A stretch of 64,000 nucleotides of DNA from Candidatus Acetothermia bacterium JdFR-48 (GCA_002011425.1 MTNJ01000010.1:1-64000), one strand, 5' to 3'. Shown: positions 50,822 to 58,540, numbered from the stretch's first letter. Translations and numbers: made by a program. Notes: generated by a model not told the origin, from the sequence alone.

Positions 50822-51516
50822 GGTTCGATATCGTGACCATCTACCCGGATATGCTCACGCCCTTCTTCGCCTATGGAGTCCTCTGGTCGGCGGTGGAAAA
50901 GGGGCTCATCGAGATATACGTTCACGACCTCCGGGCGTTCGCGCCGGATCCCCGGGGGATCGTGGATGACCGTCCTTACGGGGGTGGGGCGGGGATGGTA
51001 ATGCGCCCGGAGCCCTTCTTCCGTGCCGTGGACGCGATCACCCGGGAGATCGGGGGGCGGCCCTATGTGGTGCTTCTCTCCGCCCAAGGGAAGGCCTTCC
51101 ACCAGGGCCTCGCCCGGGAACTTGCCAAAAAAGGGGCCCTCGCCCTCCTCTGCGGGCGTTACGAGGGAGTGGACGAACGGGTGGCGGAGATGGCGGATCT
51201 CGAGCTTTCCATCGGCGATTATGTCCTCGCGGGTGGCGAGCTCCCCGCCGCGGTGGTGGTGGAAGTCGTGGCGCGGATGGTCCCCGGGGTCGTGGGGAGG
51301 TATCGTTCGGCCGCTACCGATTCTTTCTTCGCCGGACCCCGCTTGGGATATCCCCAATATACCCGTCCTCGGGTCTTCCGCGGGATGCGGGTGCCTGAGG
51401 TTCTGCTTTCCGGGGACCACCGACGCATCGCCCACTTCCGCGAGCGGGAGGCGTGGCGCAAGACTCTGGAGAACCGCCCCGACCTCCTTGGCCTTTCCCT
51501 CGAGCCGGATCCCTGA
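50818..51516 (+). CDS. trmD: tRNA (guanine37-N1)-methyltransferase
   Basis: This 232-residue SPOUT enzyme has MRFDIVTIYPDMLTPFF, DLRAFAPDPRGIVDDRPYGGGAGMVMRPEPFF, LCGRYEGVDERVAEM, SIGDYVLAGGELPA (trefoil-knot SAM site) and PRLGYPQYTRPRVFRGM. It makes m1G37 in tRNAs to prevent frameshifting. rimM, which normally precedes trmD, is missing here. It overlaps the khpA-like gene by four bases, and the SPOUT-like gene follows after four bases. Confidence 0.96.
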   Translation: MRFDIVTIYPDMLTPFFAYGVLWSAVEKGLIEIYVHDLRAFAPDPRGIVDDRPYGGGAGMVMRPEPFFRAVDAITREIGGRPYVVLLSAQGKAFHQGLARELAKKGALALLCGRYEGVDERVAEMADLELSIGDYVLAGGELPAAVVVEVVARMVPGVVGRYRSAATDSFFAGPRLGYPQYTRPRVFRGMRVPEVLLSGDHRRIAHFREREAWRKTLENRPDLLGLSLEPDP

Positions 51517-51520
51517 AGCT

Positions 51521-52075
51521 ATGGCGAACCTGTACGTGGCGCTGATGCACTATCCCATGAAAAGCTTGAAGGGCGGGGTGGTGGCCACCGCCATCACCTC
51601 ATTGGATGTCGTTGATATCGCCCGGAGCTGTCGTACCTACGACGTGGTCCGGTATTTCATCGTGCATCCCCTGGAGAGTCAGCGCGCGATCGTCGAGCGA
51701 ATCCTCGAATTCTGGTTCGCGGAGCGTCCATCCCGCAGGGAGGCAGTGAAAATCATCTCCGTGGCCGACGACCTGGAGCAGTGTTTCACGGAGGTGGCGA
51801 AGCGGGAGGGCGAGGTCCCCCTCCTCTGGGGGACTTCCGCCCGATCCGGCCTTCCCTACCCTCAGATCGGCTGGGAGGAGGCGCGGCGGCATTTGCGCGA
51901 GGAGAGGAAGCCGGTATTGTTACTTTTCGGCACCGGGAACGGCATGGCCGAAGAGCTTCTATGGGCCTGCGATGCGCTCCTCCCTCCGGTGCGGGAAAAA
52001 AGTGCCTACAATCACCTCTCGGTCCGGGCCGCGGTGGCGGTTATCCTGGACCGGTTGAAAGGAGATGAAGGATGA
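51521..52075 (+). CDS. SPOUT-type RNA methyltransferase domain protein (PF09936-like)
   Basis: This 184-residue protein begins MANLYVALMHYPMKSLKGGVVATAITSLDVVDIARSCRTYDV and has RYFIVHPLESQRAIVERILEFW, PLLWGTSARSG, PVLLLFGTGNGMAEELLWACD (SAM-knot-like loop) and YNHLSVRAAVAVILDRL. This matches the domain often fused to or encoded beside TrmD in deep-branching bacteria and predicted to be an RNA methyltransferase. The frame opens earlier inside trmD, but the ATG at 51521 follows the trmD stop by four bases. The 3' end overlaps rplS by four bases. Confidence 0.85.
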   Translation: MANLYVALMHYPMKSLKGGVVATAITSLDVVDIARSCRTYDVVRYFIVHPLESQRAIVERILEFWFAERPSRREAVKIISVADDLEQCFTEVAKREGEVPLLWGTSARSGLPYPQIGWEEARRHLREERKPVLLLFGTGNGMAEELLWACDALLPPVREKSAYNHLSVRAAVAVILDRLKGDEG

Positions 52076-52419
52076 TGGGCTACGACGATCTCGTCCGCTT
52101 AGTGGAGGCCAAATTTACGACGGAAAAGGAGATCCCTGAATTTCGCCCTGGAGACGTGATCCGGGTGCACGAGCGGATCCGCGAGGGATCCCGGGAACGG
52201 ACTGTGGTGTTCGAAGGGGTGGTACTCAAGCGAGCTGGCTCCGGGGCCCGCTCCACGGTAACGGTGCGAAAGATCGCCGCCGGGATTGGGGTCGAGCGGA
52301 CCTTCTACCTCTACTCGCCCAGCGTCCAGAAGATCGAGGTCGTCAAGCGCTCCCAGAAGGTGCGCCAGGCACGCCCCTTCTACCTGCGTCGCTATACTAA
52401 CATTCATCACATCAAATGA
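52072..52419 (+). CDS. rplS: Ribosomal protein L19
   Basis: This 115-residue protein shows IPEFRPGDVIRVHERIREGSRERTVVFEGVVLKRAGSG, TVRKIAAGIGVERTFYLYSPSVQKIEVVKR and RQARPFYLRRYTNIHHIK, the L19 pattern. L19 sits at the 30S-50S interface. Two ATGs in tandem overlap the SPOUT gene stop. The stop overlaps lepB by four bases. Confidence 0.95.
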   Translation: MMGYDDLVRLVEAKFTTEKEIPEFRPGDVIRVHERIREGSRERTVVFEGVVLKRAGSGARSTVTVRKIAAGIGVERTFYLYSPSVQKIEVVKRSQKVRQARPFYLRRYTNIHHIK

Positions 52420-53324
52420 TTCGACGCCGCCGGAAAAAGAAGAAGCCGCCACCGATAGTCCGGTTGGTACAGCGCTTCGGGTGGTACCCCGGGCCAGTGG
52501 TGGCTTACCTCTTGGGATGGGTCGAGGCCATCGTCGAGGCGGTGATCATCGCCCTCCTCATTATCAACTTCGTCACGGTCCATATGTACGTCCCCTCCGA
52601 ATCAATGATCCCCACGATAAAGCCCGGGGACCGCTTCTTCGTCGACCGCATCTCCTATTACTTCCGCGATCCCGTACCAGGGGACGTGGTTGTCTTCTGG
52701 CACTTGGAATCGTTGAAGATCACGCGGGTGGCGAAGGGGAGTCCCGCGGATGTCGCCGGATTAGAGCCCGGGGATTGGCTCGTCTACCCCGGGGAGCCCA
52801 CCATCGGCGTCGGGGGGGAGCCTATCTCCCACCTATTGGTGCTGAAGGAGAGGATCGAGGCCGCGCGAGGGAAGGAACTTTCCCTTACCGTGTTGCGGGG
52901 AGAGCCCCCGTTGGCGAGCCGAGTGGAGGTTTCCGTGGCGGTGCCGCCAGACGCCGACGACCTCTCCGACCTCGGGATCCGGTATAAGGCCCGCAGTGCC
53001 CGTTATGTCAAGCGCCTCATCGCCGTGGGGGGCCAAACCGTCGAGATCAAGGGGGGCATGGTCTATGTGGACGGGGAGGTTCCTCCCTTCGTCGCGGACC
53101 ACACCTACTGGGCCGGCGATCCTCGTATGCGTTACGGCGTTATTCCCACGAAGGTCCCCGAGGGTCACTATTTCGTCCTCGGCGACAACACCATGAACTC
53201 CTACGATTCCCGCTACTGGGGGTTCGTACCGGAAAGGGCGTTCATCGGGGAACCCTACTTTCGCATTTGGCCTTTCTCGCGCTTCGGCCCCATGAACGGT
53301 TACTTCGGCTCCTCGAAGTGGTGA
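52416..53324 (+). CDS. lepB: Signal peptidase I with an inserted PDZ-like domain
   Basis: This 302-residue membrane protease has a basic N-terminus, one membrane helix (WVEAIVEAVIIALLIINFV), the catalytic Ser63 in PSESMIPTIKPGD, the catalytic Lys199 in RYVKRLIAVGG, and box E LGDNTMNSYDSRYWG. Between them, at about residues 100-175, is an extra segment (KITRVAKGSPADVAGLEPGD, IGVGGEPISHLLVLKERIEAARGKELSLTVLRG) with the pattern of a PDZ domain. Common signal peptidases lack this. It cleaves signal peptides of exported proteins such as LivJ and the M1 peptidase. Confidence 0.93.
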   Translation: MIRRRRKKKKPPPIVRLVQRFGWYPGPVVAYLLGWVEAIVEAVIIALLIINFVTVHMYVPSESMIPTIKPGDRFFVDRISYYFRDPVPGDVVVFWHLESLKITRVAKGSPADVAGLEPGDWLVYPGEPTIGVGGEPISHLLVLKERIEAARGKELSLTVLRGEPPLASRVEVSVAVPPDADDLSDLGIRYKARSARYVKRLIAVGGQTVEIKGGMVYVDGEVPPFVADHTYWAGDPRMRYGVIPTKVPEGHYFVLGDNTMNSYDSRYWGFVPERAFIGEPYFRIWPFSRFGPMNGYFGSSKW

Positions 53325-53341
53325 GTTAGGGCGGAGTGCCG

Positions 53342-54361
53342 GTGAAAGCCTTCGTCACCGGGGCCACAGGGTTTATTGGGGCTAACGTGGTTAGGGCCCT
53401 CCTTGAGAGGGGTCTCTCCGTGTGTGCCCTTGTGCGTCCCGCTTCCGACCGCCGCAACATCGTGGGCCTCCCTATCGAAGTGGTGGAGGGCGACATCCGC
53501 GACCTCTCTTCGGTCAAACGGGGAATGGAGGGATGCGAGGTCGTCTTCCACGTAGGGGCTCTCTACTCCTTCTGGGTGCGGCCCCAACGACTCATCTATG
53601 AGGTGAACGTGGACGGAACGCGGAACGTGCTCCGGGCAGCGCTGGAGCTCGGCGTCGAGGGTGTCGTGTACACGAGCTCGGTAGCAGCGCTGGGCCTGGG
53701 GAGCAGGGAAAGACCTGCCACCGAGGAGACCCCGGTGGACCCGGAGCACATTGTGAGCGACTACAAGAGAAGCAAGTTCCTCGCTCAGCGGGTAGCGCTC
53801 GAGTTCGCGCATAAAAAGAAGCTCCCCGTCTTCATCGTCAACCCGAGCTATCCCGTGGGCCCTTACGACGTAAAGCCCACCCCTACAGGGCAGCTGATTT
53901 TGGATTTCCTGCGCCGCAAGGTCCCCGCCTACATGGACACGGGGATGAACGTGGTGGCGGCCGAGGACGTGGCCCTGGGACACCTCCTCGTATTGGAGAA
54001 GGGAAGACCCGGCGAGCCCTACATCTTGGGGGGAGAAAACGTCTCGATGAAGGCACTCCTGGGAATCCTCGCCGAGATCACGGGGCTCCCCGCGCCGCGG
54101 CTCCGAATCCCCTACGCGGTGGCGCTCCCCCTCGCGTACCTCAACGCCTGGTTCTGCAAAGCATTCGGGGGCGTCCCGCGGATGACGCCCGACACGGTGC
54201 GCATGGCGCGCCACTACATGTTCTACGACCCCCGAAAGGCGGTGGAAGAGCTCGGGTTCCCCCAGACTCCGGCCAAAGAAGCCCTGAGGCGGGCGGTGGA
54301 GTGGTTCCGCGGAAGCGGTATGGTGGAGAGGGAGATCGACCGGCGATGGAGGCAAACGTAA
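53342..54361 (+). CDS. hpnA: NAD-dependent sugar epimerase/dehydratase, HpnA-like
   Basis: This 339-residue extended short-chain dehydrogenase has the NAD-binding KAFVTGATGFIGANVVRALL, the catalytic region YTSSVAALG with SDYKRSKFLAQRVAL (YxxxK), and NPSYPVGPYDVKPTPTGQLI typical of the hopanoid-associated HpnA group. The C-terminal AFGGVPRMTPDTVRMARHYMFYDPRKA fits too. The product may be a sugar head-group precursor. A hopanoid role needs other hpn genes, which are not here. I chose the GTG at 53342 with GGCGGAG in front; a GTG at 53336 is two codons earlier. Confidence 0.85.
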   Translation: MKAFVTGATGFIGANVVRALLERGLSVCALVRPASDRRNIVGLPIEVVEGDIRDLSSVKRGMEGCEVVFHVGALYSFWVRPQRLIYEVNVDGTRNVLRAALELGVEGVVYTSSVAALGLGSRERPATEETPVDPEHIVSDYKRSKFLAQRVALEFAHKKKLPVFIVNPSYPVGPYDVKPTPTGQLILDFLRRKVPAYMDTGMNVVAAEDVALGHLLVLEKGRPGEPYILGGENVSMKALLGILAEITGLPAPRLRIPYAVALPLAYLNAWFCKAFGGVPRMTPDTVRMARHYMFYDPRKAVEELGFPQTPAKEALRRAVEWFRGSGMVEREIDRRWRQT

Positions 54362-54699
54362 GTTATCGGGAGGGGGTCTCTTTCGAAATCGAGGTGTGGA
54401 GACATCGGTTGGTGGTGGACCTCCCGGCCGATAAGGGAGAGGCGATATGGGACCCATGCCGCCGGAATTATTCATAGCGACTCACCCCTTCTGTGCGGGA
54501 ATCTATTCCGCCCGCTTTGCGCAGCGAAACGGTCTCTACCCGGGGATCGAGGGCGAGGCCCGTGCCGAAGCGGTGAATTCGCCGGCGCGCCTCAAGAATT
54601 TCCGGTGAAGTAATGATCCTCGGGCTCCCCGCGGAGTTCGAAGGGAAGGCCGGGGCGTTCATCGGAGCATGTTCGGTGGGGGGGCAGATTTTCCCATGA
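54346..54699 (+). pseudogene. OsmC-family protein remnant in three frames
   Basis: Three overlapping frames together read like one OsmC/YhfA protein. Frame 1 (54346-54477) begins MEANVSYREGVSFEIEVW and HRLVVDLPADKG, then stops. Frame 2 (from about 54447 to 54608) continues MGPMPPELFIATHPFCAGIYSARFA, with the first peroxidatic-type Cys, to an early stop. Frame 3 (about 54604-54699) gives EVMILGLPAEF and IGACSVGGQI with the second Cys. OsmC proteins reduce organic hydroperoxides. Two frameshifts make it non-functional unless they are sequencing errors. Its start overlaps the hpnA stop. Confidence 0.65.
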
Positions 54700-54866
54700 G
54701 AACAGGGTAGAGCTCGAGATCACCCGCTGATGGCTTCGATCACGGTATCACGGTCCCGCCACCAGATCGAGGATAGCATTGGGTACAACTGTGTGTGAAG
54801 CGCATGCCCGCGGAAGGCCAGGCTTCATCGCGCCACTCCTTCAAAAAACGGGATTAGAACATTGGC

Positions 54867-54900
54867 AAAAAAGAAAGGGGCCGCGCACGCAGCCCCTTTC
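54867..54900 (-). terminator. Rho-independent terminator of livJ
   Basis: On the minus strand GAAAGGGGC, a CGTGCG-containing loop region, then GCCCCTTTC, followed by six T (54872-54867). It lies 28 bases beyond the livJ stop. The rest of 54700-54928 shows no gene. Confidence 0.85.
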
Positions 54901-54928
54901 CTTGGACAAAGGAGGGAGTGCCCTACCT

Positions 54929-56149
54929 TTACCTAACCTCTACTACCCAGACCGAGCGGATCTGACAGTCCTTGACGGCCCAGATCTCGATGGCGCCCTC
55001 GGCGACGTCACCGTACTGGTTCCAAGTGATCGGCCCGGAGACGCCCTGGTAGTTGATGTCCTTGCCCTCGGCCAGGAGCGCGAACGCCTTGCCAAGCTCG
55101 CCGTAGGTGACCTCGACCCCAGGCGGGTTGGCGACCTCCCGCAGCTTCGCCTGGATCGCCGGCCCGGAGGCCTCGCCCGCGGCGGCGATGGCCAGGGCGA
55201 TCAGCACCACGGCGTCGTAGGCCTCAGCACGGAAGGGGATGCCGCTCGGCCCGAACACAGCCTCGTAGTCTGCCTCGAAGGCAGCCCTGGCCGCCACCAC
55301 CAGGGCACCCGGGGCGGTCCCGAAGCTCCCGTCGAGGTACTGCTCGTCACACGGCCCCTCCGCCGGGCAGGCCGGCCCGGGGGTCACACCCTCACCCTTC
55401 ATCCCGTCCGGGAACAGGAACTCGCCTTCGTAACCCTGCTCCAGGGCCTCGATGATGATCTTGTTCCCGTCGATGGGGTAACCGATTAGGTTGATGGCGT
55501 CGGGATCCCCGGCCAATGCTTGCTCCACCTCGCCCCGGTAGGAGGGCTTGTTCTCTTCGTAGGGGATCATCGCGGTGACGAGGTGCTCCTCGTCCTCGAA
55601 GTTCGCCTTGAACACCTCGGCGAGGCCCCGGCCGTAGGCGTTGTTCACGAAGATGACGGCGACTTTCTTGTAGCCTAGGTTGCGGGCCAGCTGTGCCTCC
55701 ACCACGCCCTGCAGAGCGTCGGAGGGGCAAGTCCTGAAGACGAAGTCATTGTCCGTGAGCTCTGTTATCGCCGGGGAGGTGGAGGACGGGGAGATGAGAG
55801 GGATCTGGGCGGGGATCGTGACGCTGGAGACGGCCAGCGTCACCCCACTCGCCAGGGCCCCCACAATGGCCACGACGCCGTCGATCTCGATGAGCTTCGC
55901 CGCGGCGTCCCGGCCCACGTCTGGGGAAGTGGCGGTATCACGGACGACGAGCTCCAACGGGCGCCCTAGCACCCCTCCGAGGGCATTTATCTGTTGTACG
56001 GCGAGCTTCGCCCCGTTGACGATCTCTTTTCCGTAAGGGGAAAGGGGACCGGTGAGGGGGAAAAGGCCGCCGATTTTGATAGGTTCCGCCCCGAAAACCG
56101 CAAAAATGGCAAAGAGCCCGAAGATTAACGTGATACAGATTTTTTTCAT
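54929..56149 (-). CDS. livJ: Branched-chain amino-acid ABC transporter, substrate-binding protein
   Basis: This 406-residue periplasmic-type binding protein starts with a signal peptide (MKKICITLIFGLFAIFAVFG). IKIGGLFPLTGPLSPYGKEIVNGAKLAVQQINALGG, IPLISPSSTSPAITELTDNDFVFRTCPSD and VAVIFVNNAYGRGLAEVFKANF follow, the LivJ/HAAT pattern. A Cys pair (CPAEGPC, around residue 255-265) may form a disulfide. It captures amino acids for LivGFHM, encoded divergently. Its message starts with a leader-peptide attenuator (56168-56279), so expression is probably amino-acid controlled. Confidence 0.92.
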   Translation of the reverse strand: MKKICITLIFGLFAIFAVFGAEPIKIGGLFPLTGPLSPYGKEIVNGAKLAVQQINALGGVLGRPLELVVRDTATSPDVGRDAAAKLIEIDGVVAIVGALASGVTLAVSSVTIPAQIPLISPSSTSPAITELTDNDFVFRTCPSDALQGVVEAQLARNLGYKKVAVIFVNNAYGRGLAEVFKANFEDEEHLVTAMIPYEENKPSYRGEVEQALAGDPDAINLIGYPIDGNKIIIEALEQGYEGEFLFPDGMKGEGVTPGPACPAEGPCDEQYLDGSFGTAPGALVVAARAAFEADYEAVFGPSGIPFRAEAYDAVVLIALAIAAAGEASGPAIQAKLREVANPPGVEVTYGELGKAFALLAEGKDINYQGVSGPITWNQYGDVAEGAIEIWAVKDCQIRSVWVVEVR

Positions 56150-56167
56150 CCCACCCTCCTTTCAAAT

Positions 56168-56193
56168 AAAAAAACGGAGCTTTTTGTGCTCCG
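56168..56193 (-). terminator. Intrinsic terminator in the livJ leader (attenuator)
   Basis: On the minus strand CGGAGC, loop ACAAAAA, GCTCCG, then seven T (56174-56168). It stands between the leader ORF and livJ, 18 bases before the livJ ATG, where it can end transcription early. Confidence 0.8.
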
Positions 56194-56197
56194 CTTT

Positions 56198-56231
56198 GGC
56201 ACTGCTCCACATAGAATAAGGGAGCAGTGCC
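56198..56231 (-). promoter_or_regulatory. livJ leader hairpin upstream of the terminator
   Basis: A perfect 11-base stem, GGCACTGCTCC with GGAGCAGTGCC around a 12-base loop, starts immediately after the leader-peptide stop codon. Its GCTCC arm could pair instead with the GGAGC of the terminator, giving an antiterminator. Confidence 0.7.
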
Positions 56232-56279
56232 CTACATCATAAGGAACCAGTACCCCGTCCAGTGCAGGTTCCGCTCCAT
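56232..56279 (-). CDS. livJ leader peptide (15 residues, LHW..WFLMM)
   Basis: The ORF reads MERNLHWTGYWFLMM and stops at TAG right at the base of the leader hairpin. It is preceded by AGAAAGGAGGTG, a near-perfect match to the anti-Shine-Dalgarno complement; an in-frame ATG further upstream (56315) gives a longer peptide. The cluster of Leu, His, Trp, Tyr, Trp, Phe, Leu and Met codons before the stop is what leader-peptide attenuation uses. The livG leader (56951-57001) shares the spacing and the Leu-His-Trp core. Confidence 0.6.
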   Translation of the reverse strand: MERNLHWTGYWFLMM

Positions 56280-56339
56280 CACCTCCTTTCTCACTACAAC
56301 CACTTTAGTTCGCATATTGAATCACCAGGGCACATATCC

Positions 56340-56369
56340 TATATATGATACCTCCTGCGTCTACGTCAA
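56340..56369 (-). promoter_or_regulatory. livJ promoter
   Basis: On the minus strand TTGACG (56369-56364), an 18-base spacer, then TATATA (56345-56340). The livG promoter has the same two hexamers. Confidence 0.6.
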
Positions 56370-56887
56370 GAGGGCGATGTTCCTCATTGAAAGTGTTACC
56401 GAAGAGAGGAAACGCTCCTCCCAAGAATGGCCGTTTAGCTTGTGGAGATCCGTTTGACTGGGTAGAGCATCGTGGAGCTAATCGGGGCATGGCGGCCCAG
56501 GTACAAACACGCCTTCCGCAAGGAGATAGGGGGATCCTGGACGAGCTCGAGCTCCTCAATGAAAATCACAGGAAATCCTTCATCAGATCGGATCTCACAA
56601 CTGAAGCGGCTTCGGGGGACAAGCGTCCCCCGGTACCCTCCGAGAGAGAGGCACCCAGAGGTTCTCATCAACACCGCTCGGATGGTAGATTGAGGTCGGT
56701 CTCTATGGGGTTGGACATTTCGTCCACTGAATACAAACGGCCAGGAGAGTGCCTGCACGTTGCACGTTGGGGGAATCGCCGCCTCCCGGTGTGAACCGTG
56801 CGTCCTACGCAATCGGAGCGAAGAGATTGGGCACAGTCCCGGTGCAAGCGGGAGCCGGTCCCCATGTCCTGGCCTATTTACATTCTC
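56370..56887. other. Gene-free stretch between the livJ and livG promoters
   Basis: About 520 bases lie between the two divergent promoters. ORFs in it lack ribosome sites or known domains. A minus-strand stem with ACGCACGGTTC superficially resembles a group II intron domain V but does not fit it. I see no supported feature. Confidence 0.5.
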
Positions 56888-56916
56888 TTGACGTGCTTCG
56901 AGGGAGGCTGTATATA
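56888..56916 (+). promoter_or_regulatory. livG operon promoter
   Basis: TTGACG (56888-56893), a 17-base spacer, then TATATA (56911-56916), also readable as TATACT at 56913-56918. It precedes the leader ORF at 56951. Confidence 0.7.
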
Positions 56917-56950
56917 CTGGAAAATGTTGACTCCAGGGGGCGTTTATACG

Positions 56951-57001
56951 ATGACGAAGGGGGAGGTGGTACTACAGGGGCTTCACTGGTTTATGGGCTG
57001 A
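56951..57001 (+). CDS. livG leader peptide (16 residues, LHWFMG)
   Basis: The ORF reads MTKGEVVLQGLHWFMG. It ends at TGA five bases before the leader hairpin. AAGGGGGAGGTG within it resembles the ribosome site of the livJ leader, and in both cases exactly 12 bases separate GGAGGTG from the Leu-His-Trp codons (CTN CAC TGG). The true start could therefore be the GTG in GGAGGTG. The peptide is likely a sensor of amino-acid supply. Confidence 0.6.
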   Translation: MTKGEVVLQGLHWFMG

Positions 57002-57005
57002 AAGG

Positions 57006-57027
57006 CCCATTGGCTTCTGCCAATGGG
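57006..57027 (+). promoter_or_regulatory. livG leader hairpin upstream of the terminator
   Basis: A perfect nine-base stem CCCATTGGC / GCCAATGGG with a TTCT loop follows the leader stop codon and precedes the terminator, the same order as in the livJ leader. Confidence 0.65.
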
Positions 57028-57036
57028 TTGTGATAA

Positions 57037-57065
57037 GCGGCACACTGTGCCGCATTTTTGTTTTT
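57037..57065 (+). terminator. Intrinsic terminator in the livG leader (attenuator)
   Basis: GCGGCAC, loop ACT, GTGCCGC, then ATTTTTGTTTTT. It ends 13 bases before the livG ATG, so transcription must read through it to express the operon. Confidence 0.8.
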
Positions 57066-57078
57066 ATTGGGGCGGACG

Positions 57079-57846
57079 ATGCTAGAGGTCAAGCGGGTGA
57101 GCAAACGGTTCGGCGGGCTTTGGGCGGTGAGGGATTGCTCCCTTCAGGTGGAGGAAGGGTCCATCACTGGGCTCATCGGACCTAACGGGGCGGGGAAGAC
57201 AACTTTGTTCCACCTGATCAGTGGTTTCTATAGGCCCGACAGGGGGAAGGTACTCTTCCAGGAGCGCGACATCACCGGCTGGCCCCCTTATCGTCTCTAT
57301 CACCTCGGCCTCTACCGAACCTTCCAGATTCCACGGATCTTCGGTGAGATGACGGTCCTCGAGAACCTCATGGTAGTTCCCAGGTTCCAAGTTGGGGAGA
57401 GGGTCTGGAATCCCCTTTTCCGCCCGCTCCTCGTACGCCGTCAAGAAGGGGAAATACGTGACAAAGCAGAAGGGGTTCTGGAATTTATGGGCCTCCGCCA
57501 CCTCCAGAACGAGCCCGCCAAGAGCCTCTCCGGAGGGCAGAAAAAACTGCTGGAGCTGGCCCGGGCCTTGATGGCCGATCCGGTGATGGTCCTCTTGGAC
57601 GAACCCGGCGCCGGCGTCAACCCCACCCTTATGAAAAAGCTCGCCCAGCGAATCAGGGAGCTCGTCACCGAGTGGGGGATCACAGTATTCCTCATCGAGC
57701 ACGACATGGACTTGGTAATGAACCTCTGTAACCCCGTCATCGTGATGAGCGAGGGGAAGGTCCTGACTATGGGCAGCCCCGCCGAGGTGCGGGAGGACCC
57801 TCAAGTAATCGAAGCCTATCTCGGCGGACAGTATGCCGTTGCTTGA
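57079..57846 (+). CDS. livG: Branched-chain amino-acid ABC transporter, ATPase LivG
   Basis: This 255-residue ATPase has [32 protein letters not shown] (Walker A), the FQIPRIFGEMTVLENLMV region, signature KSLSGGQKKLLELARALM, Walker B VMVLLDEPGAGVNP and switch His in FLIEHDMDLVM. It is the larger of the two ATPases of the Liv system. The ATG at 57079 has a weak GGGGCGG site. The 3' end overlaps livF by 14 bases. Confidence 0.94.
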   Translation: MLEVKRVSKRFGGLWAVRDCSLQVEEGSITGLIGPNGAGKTTLFHLISGFYRPDRGKVLFQERDITGWPPYRLYHLGLYRTFQIPRIFGEMTVLENLMVVPRFQVGERVWNPLFRPLLVRRQEGEIRDKAEGVLEFMGLRHLQNEPAKSLSGGQKKLLELARALMADPVMVLLDEPGAGVNPTLMKKLAQRIRELVTEWGITVFLIEHDMDLVMNLCNPVIVMSEGKVLTMGSPAEVREDPQVIEAYLGGQYAVA

Positions 57847-58537
57847 GGCACGGGATATCTACTCCGGCTATGGAGATATGGAGGTCCTCCACGGGGTCTC
57901 CATCGAGGTGGGGAGGGAGGAAATTGTCACCATCATCGGCCCGAACGGCGCGGGAAAGTCCACCCTCCTCAAGACCATCTTCGGCCTCCTGCGGCCTCGT
58001 GAGGGGGAGGTGTTCCTCGATGGCCGGGGGGTGACCGGCCTTCCTCCCCACAAGCTCGTGCGGCTCGGCATGTGCTACGTCCCCCAAGTGGACAACATCT
58101 TCCCCTCCCTTACCGTACAGGAGAACCTGGAGATGGGGGCCTTCACCCTGCGGGGAGATATCAAGGGCCGGCTGGAGCGTGTCTACGGGCTTTTCCCCGT
58201 GCTCCGGAAGCGGCGTCGGCAGCGAGTCGGGAAGATGTCGGGGGGCGAGCGGCAAATGGTGGCCATGGGAAGGGCACTAATGCTCGACCCCGCGATTCTC
58301 CTCTTGGACGAACCCACAGCTGCCTTGGCGCCGAACCTCGTTGCCGTGGTCTTCCGAAGCATTCAGACGATCCGGGATTCCGGGGTGGCGATCCTCGTGG
58401 TGGAACAGAACGCGAAGCACTCCCTTGCCATCTCCGACCGGGGCTACGTCCTAGTGGACGGGCGGAATCGGTTTCACGGGACGGGGAAAGAGATGCTGGA
58501 GAACGAGGAGATCGGAAAACTCTTCCTTGGAGGTTGA
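57833..58537 (+). CDS. livF: Branched-chain amino-acid ABC transporter, ATPase LivF
   Basis: This 234-residue ATPase begins MPLLEARDIYSGYGDMEVLHGVSIEVG and has Walker A GPNGAGKST, VPQVDNIFPSLTVQENLEMGAF, signature MSGGERQMVAMGRALM, Walker B ILLLDEPTAALAP and VVEQNAKHSL. It pairs with LivG under the LivHM channel. It overlaps livG, and livH starts three bases after its stop. Confidence 0.94.
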   Translation: MPLLEARDIYSGYGDMEVLHGVSIEVGREEIVTIIGPNGAGKSTLLKTIFGLLRPREGEVFLDGRGVTGLPPHKLVRLGMCYVPQVDNIFPSLTVQENLEMGAFTLRGDIKGRLERVYGLFPVLRKRRRQRVGKMSGGERQMVAMGRALMLDPAILLLDEPTAALAPNLVAVVFRSIQTIRDSGVAILVVEQNAKHSLAISDRGYVLVDGRNRFHGTGKEMLENEEIGKLFLGG

Positions 58538-58540
58538 CGG

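Noticed and set aside
56790-56840. Minus-strand ACGCACGGTTC stem resembling group II intron domain V
   Set aside because: The 5' half lacks the AGC triad and the GAGCCG partner, pairing is broken, and no maturase ORF or intron boundaries are present.
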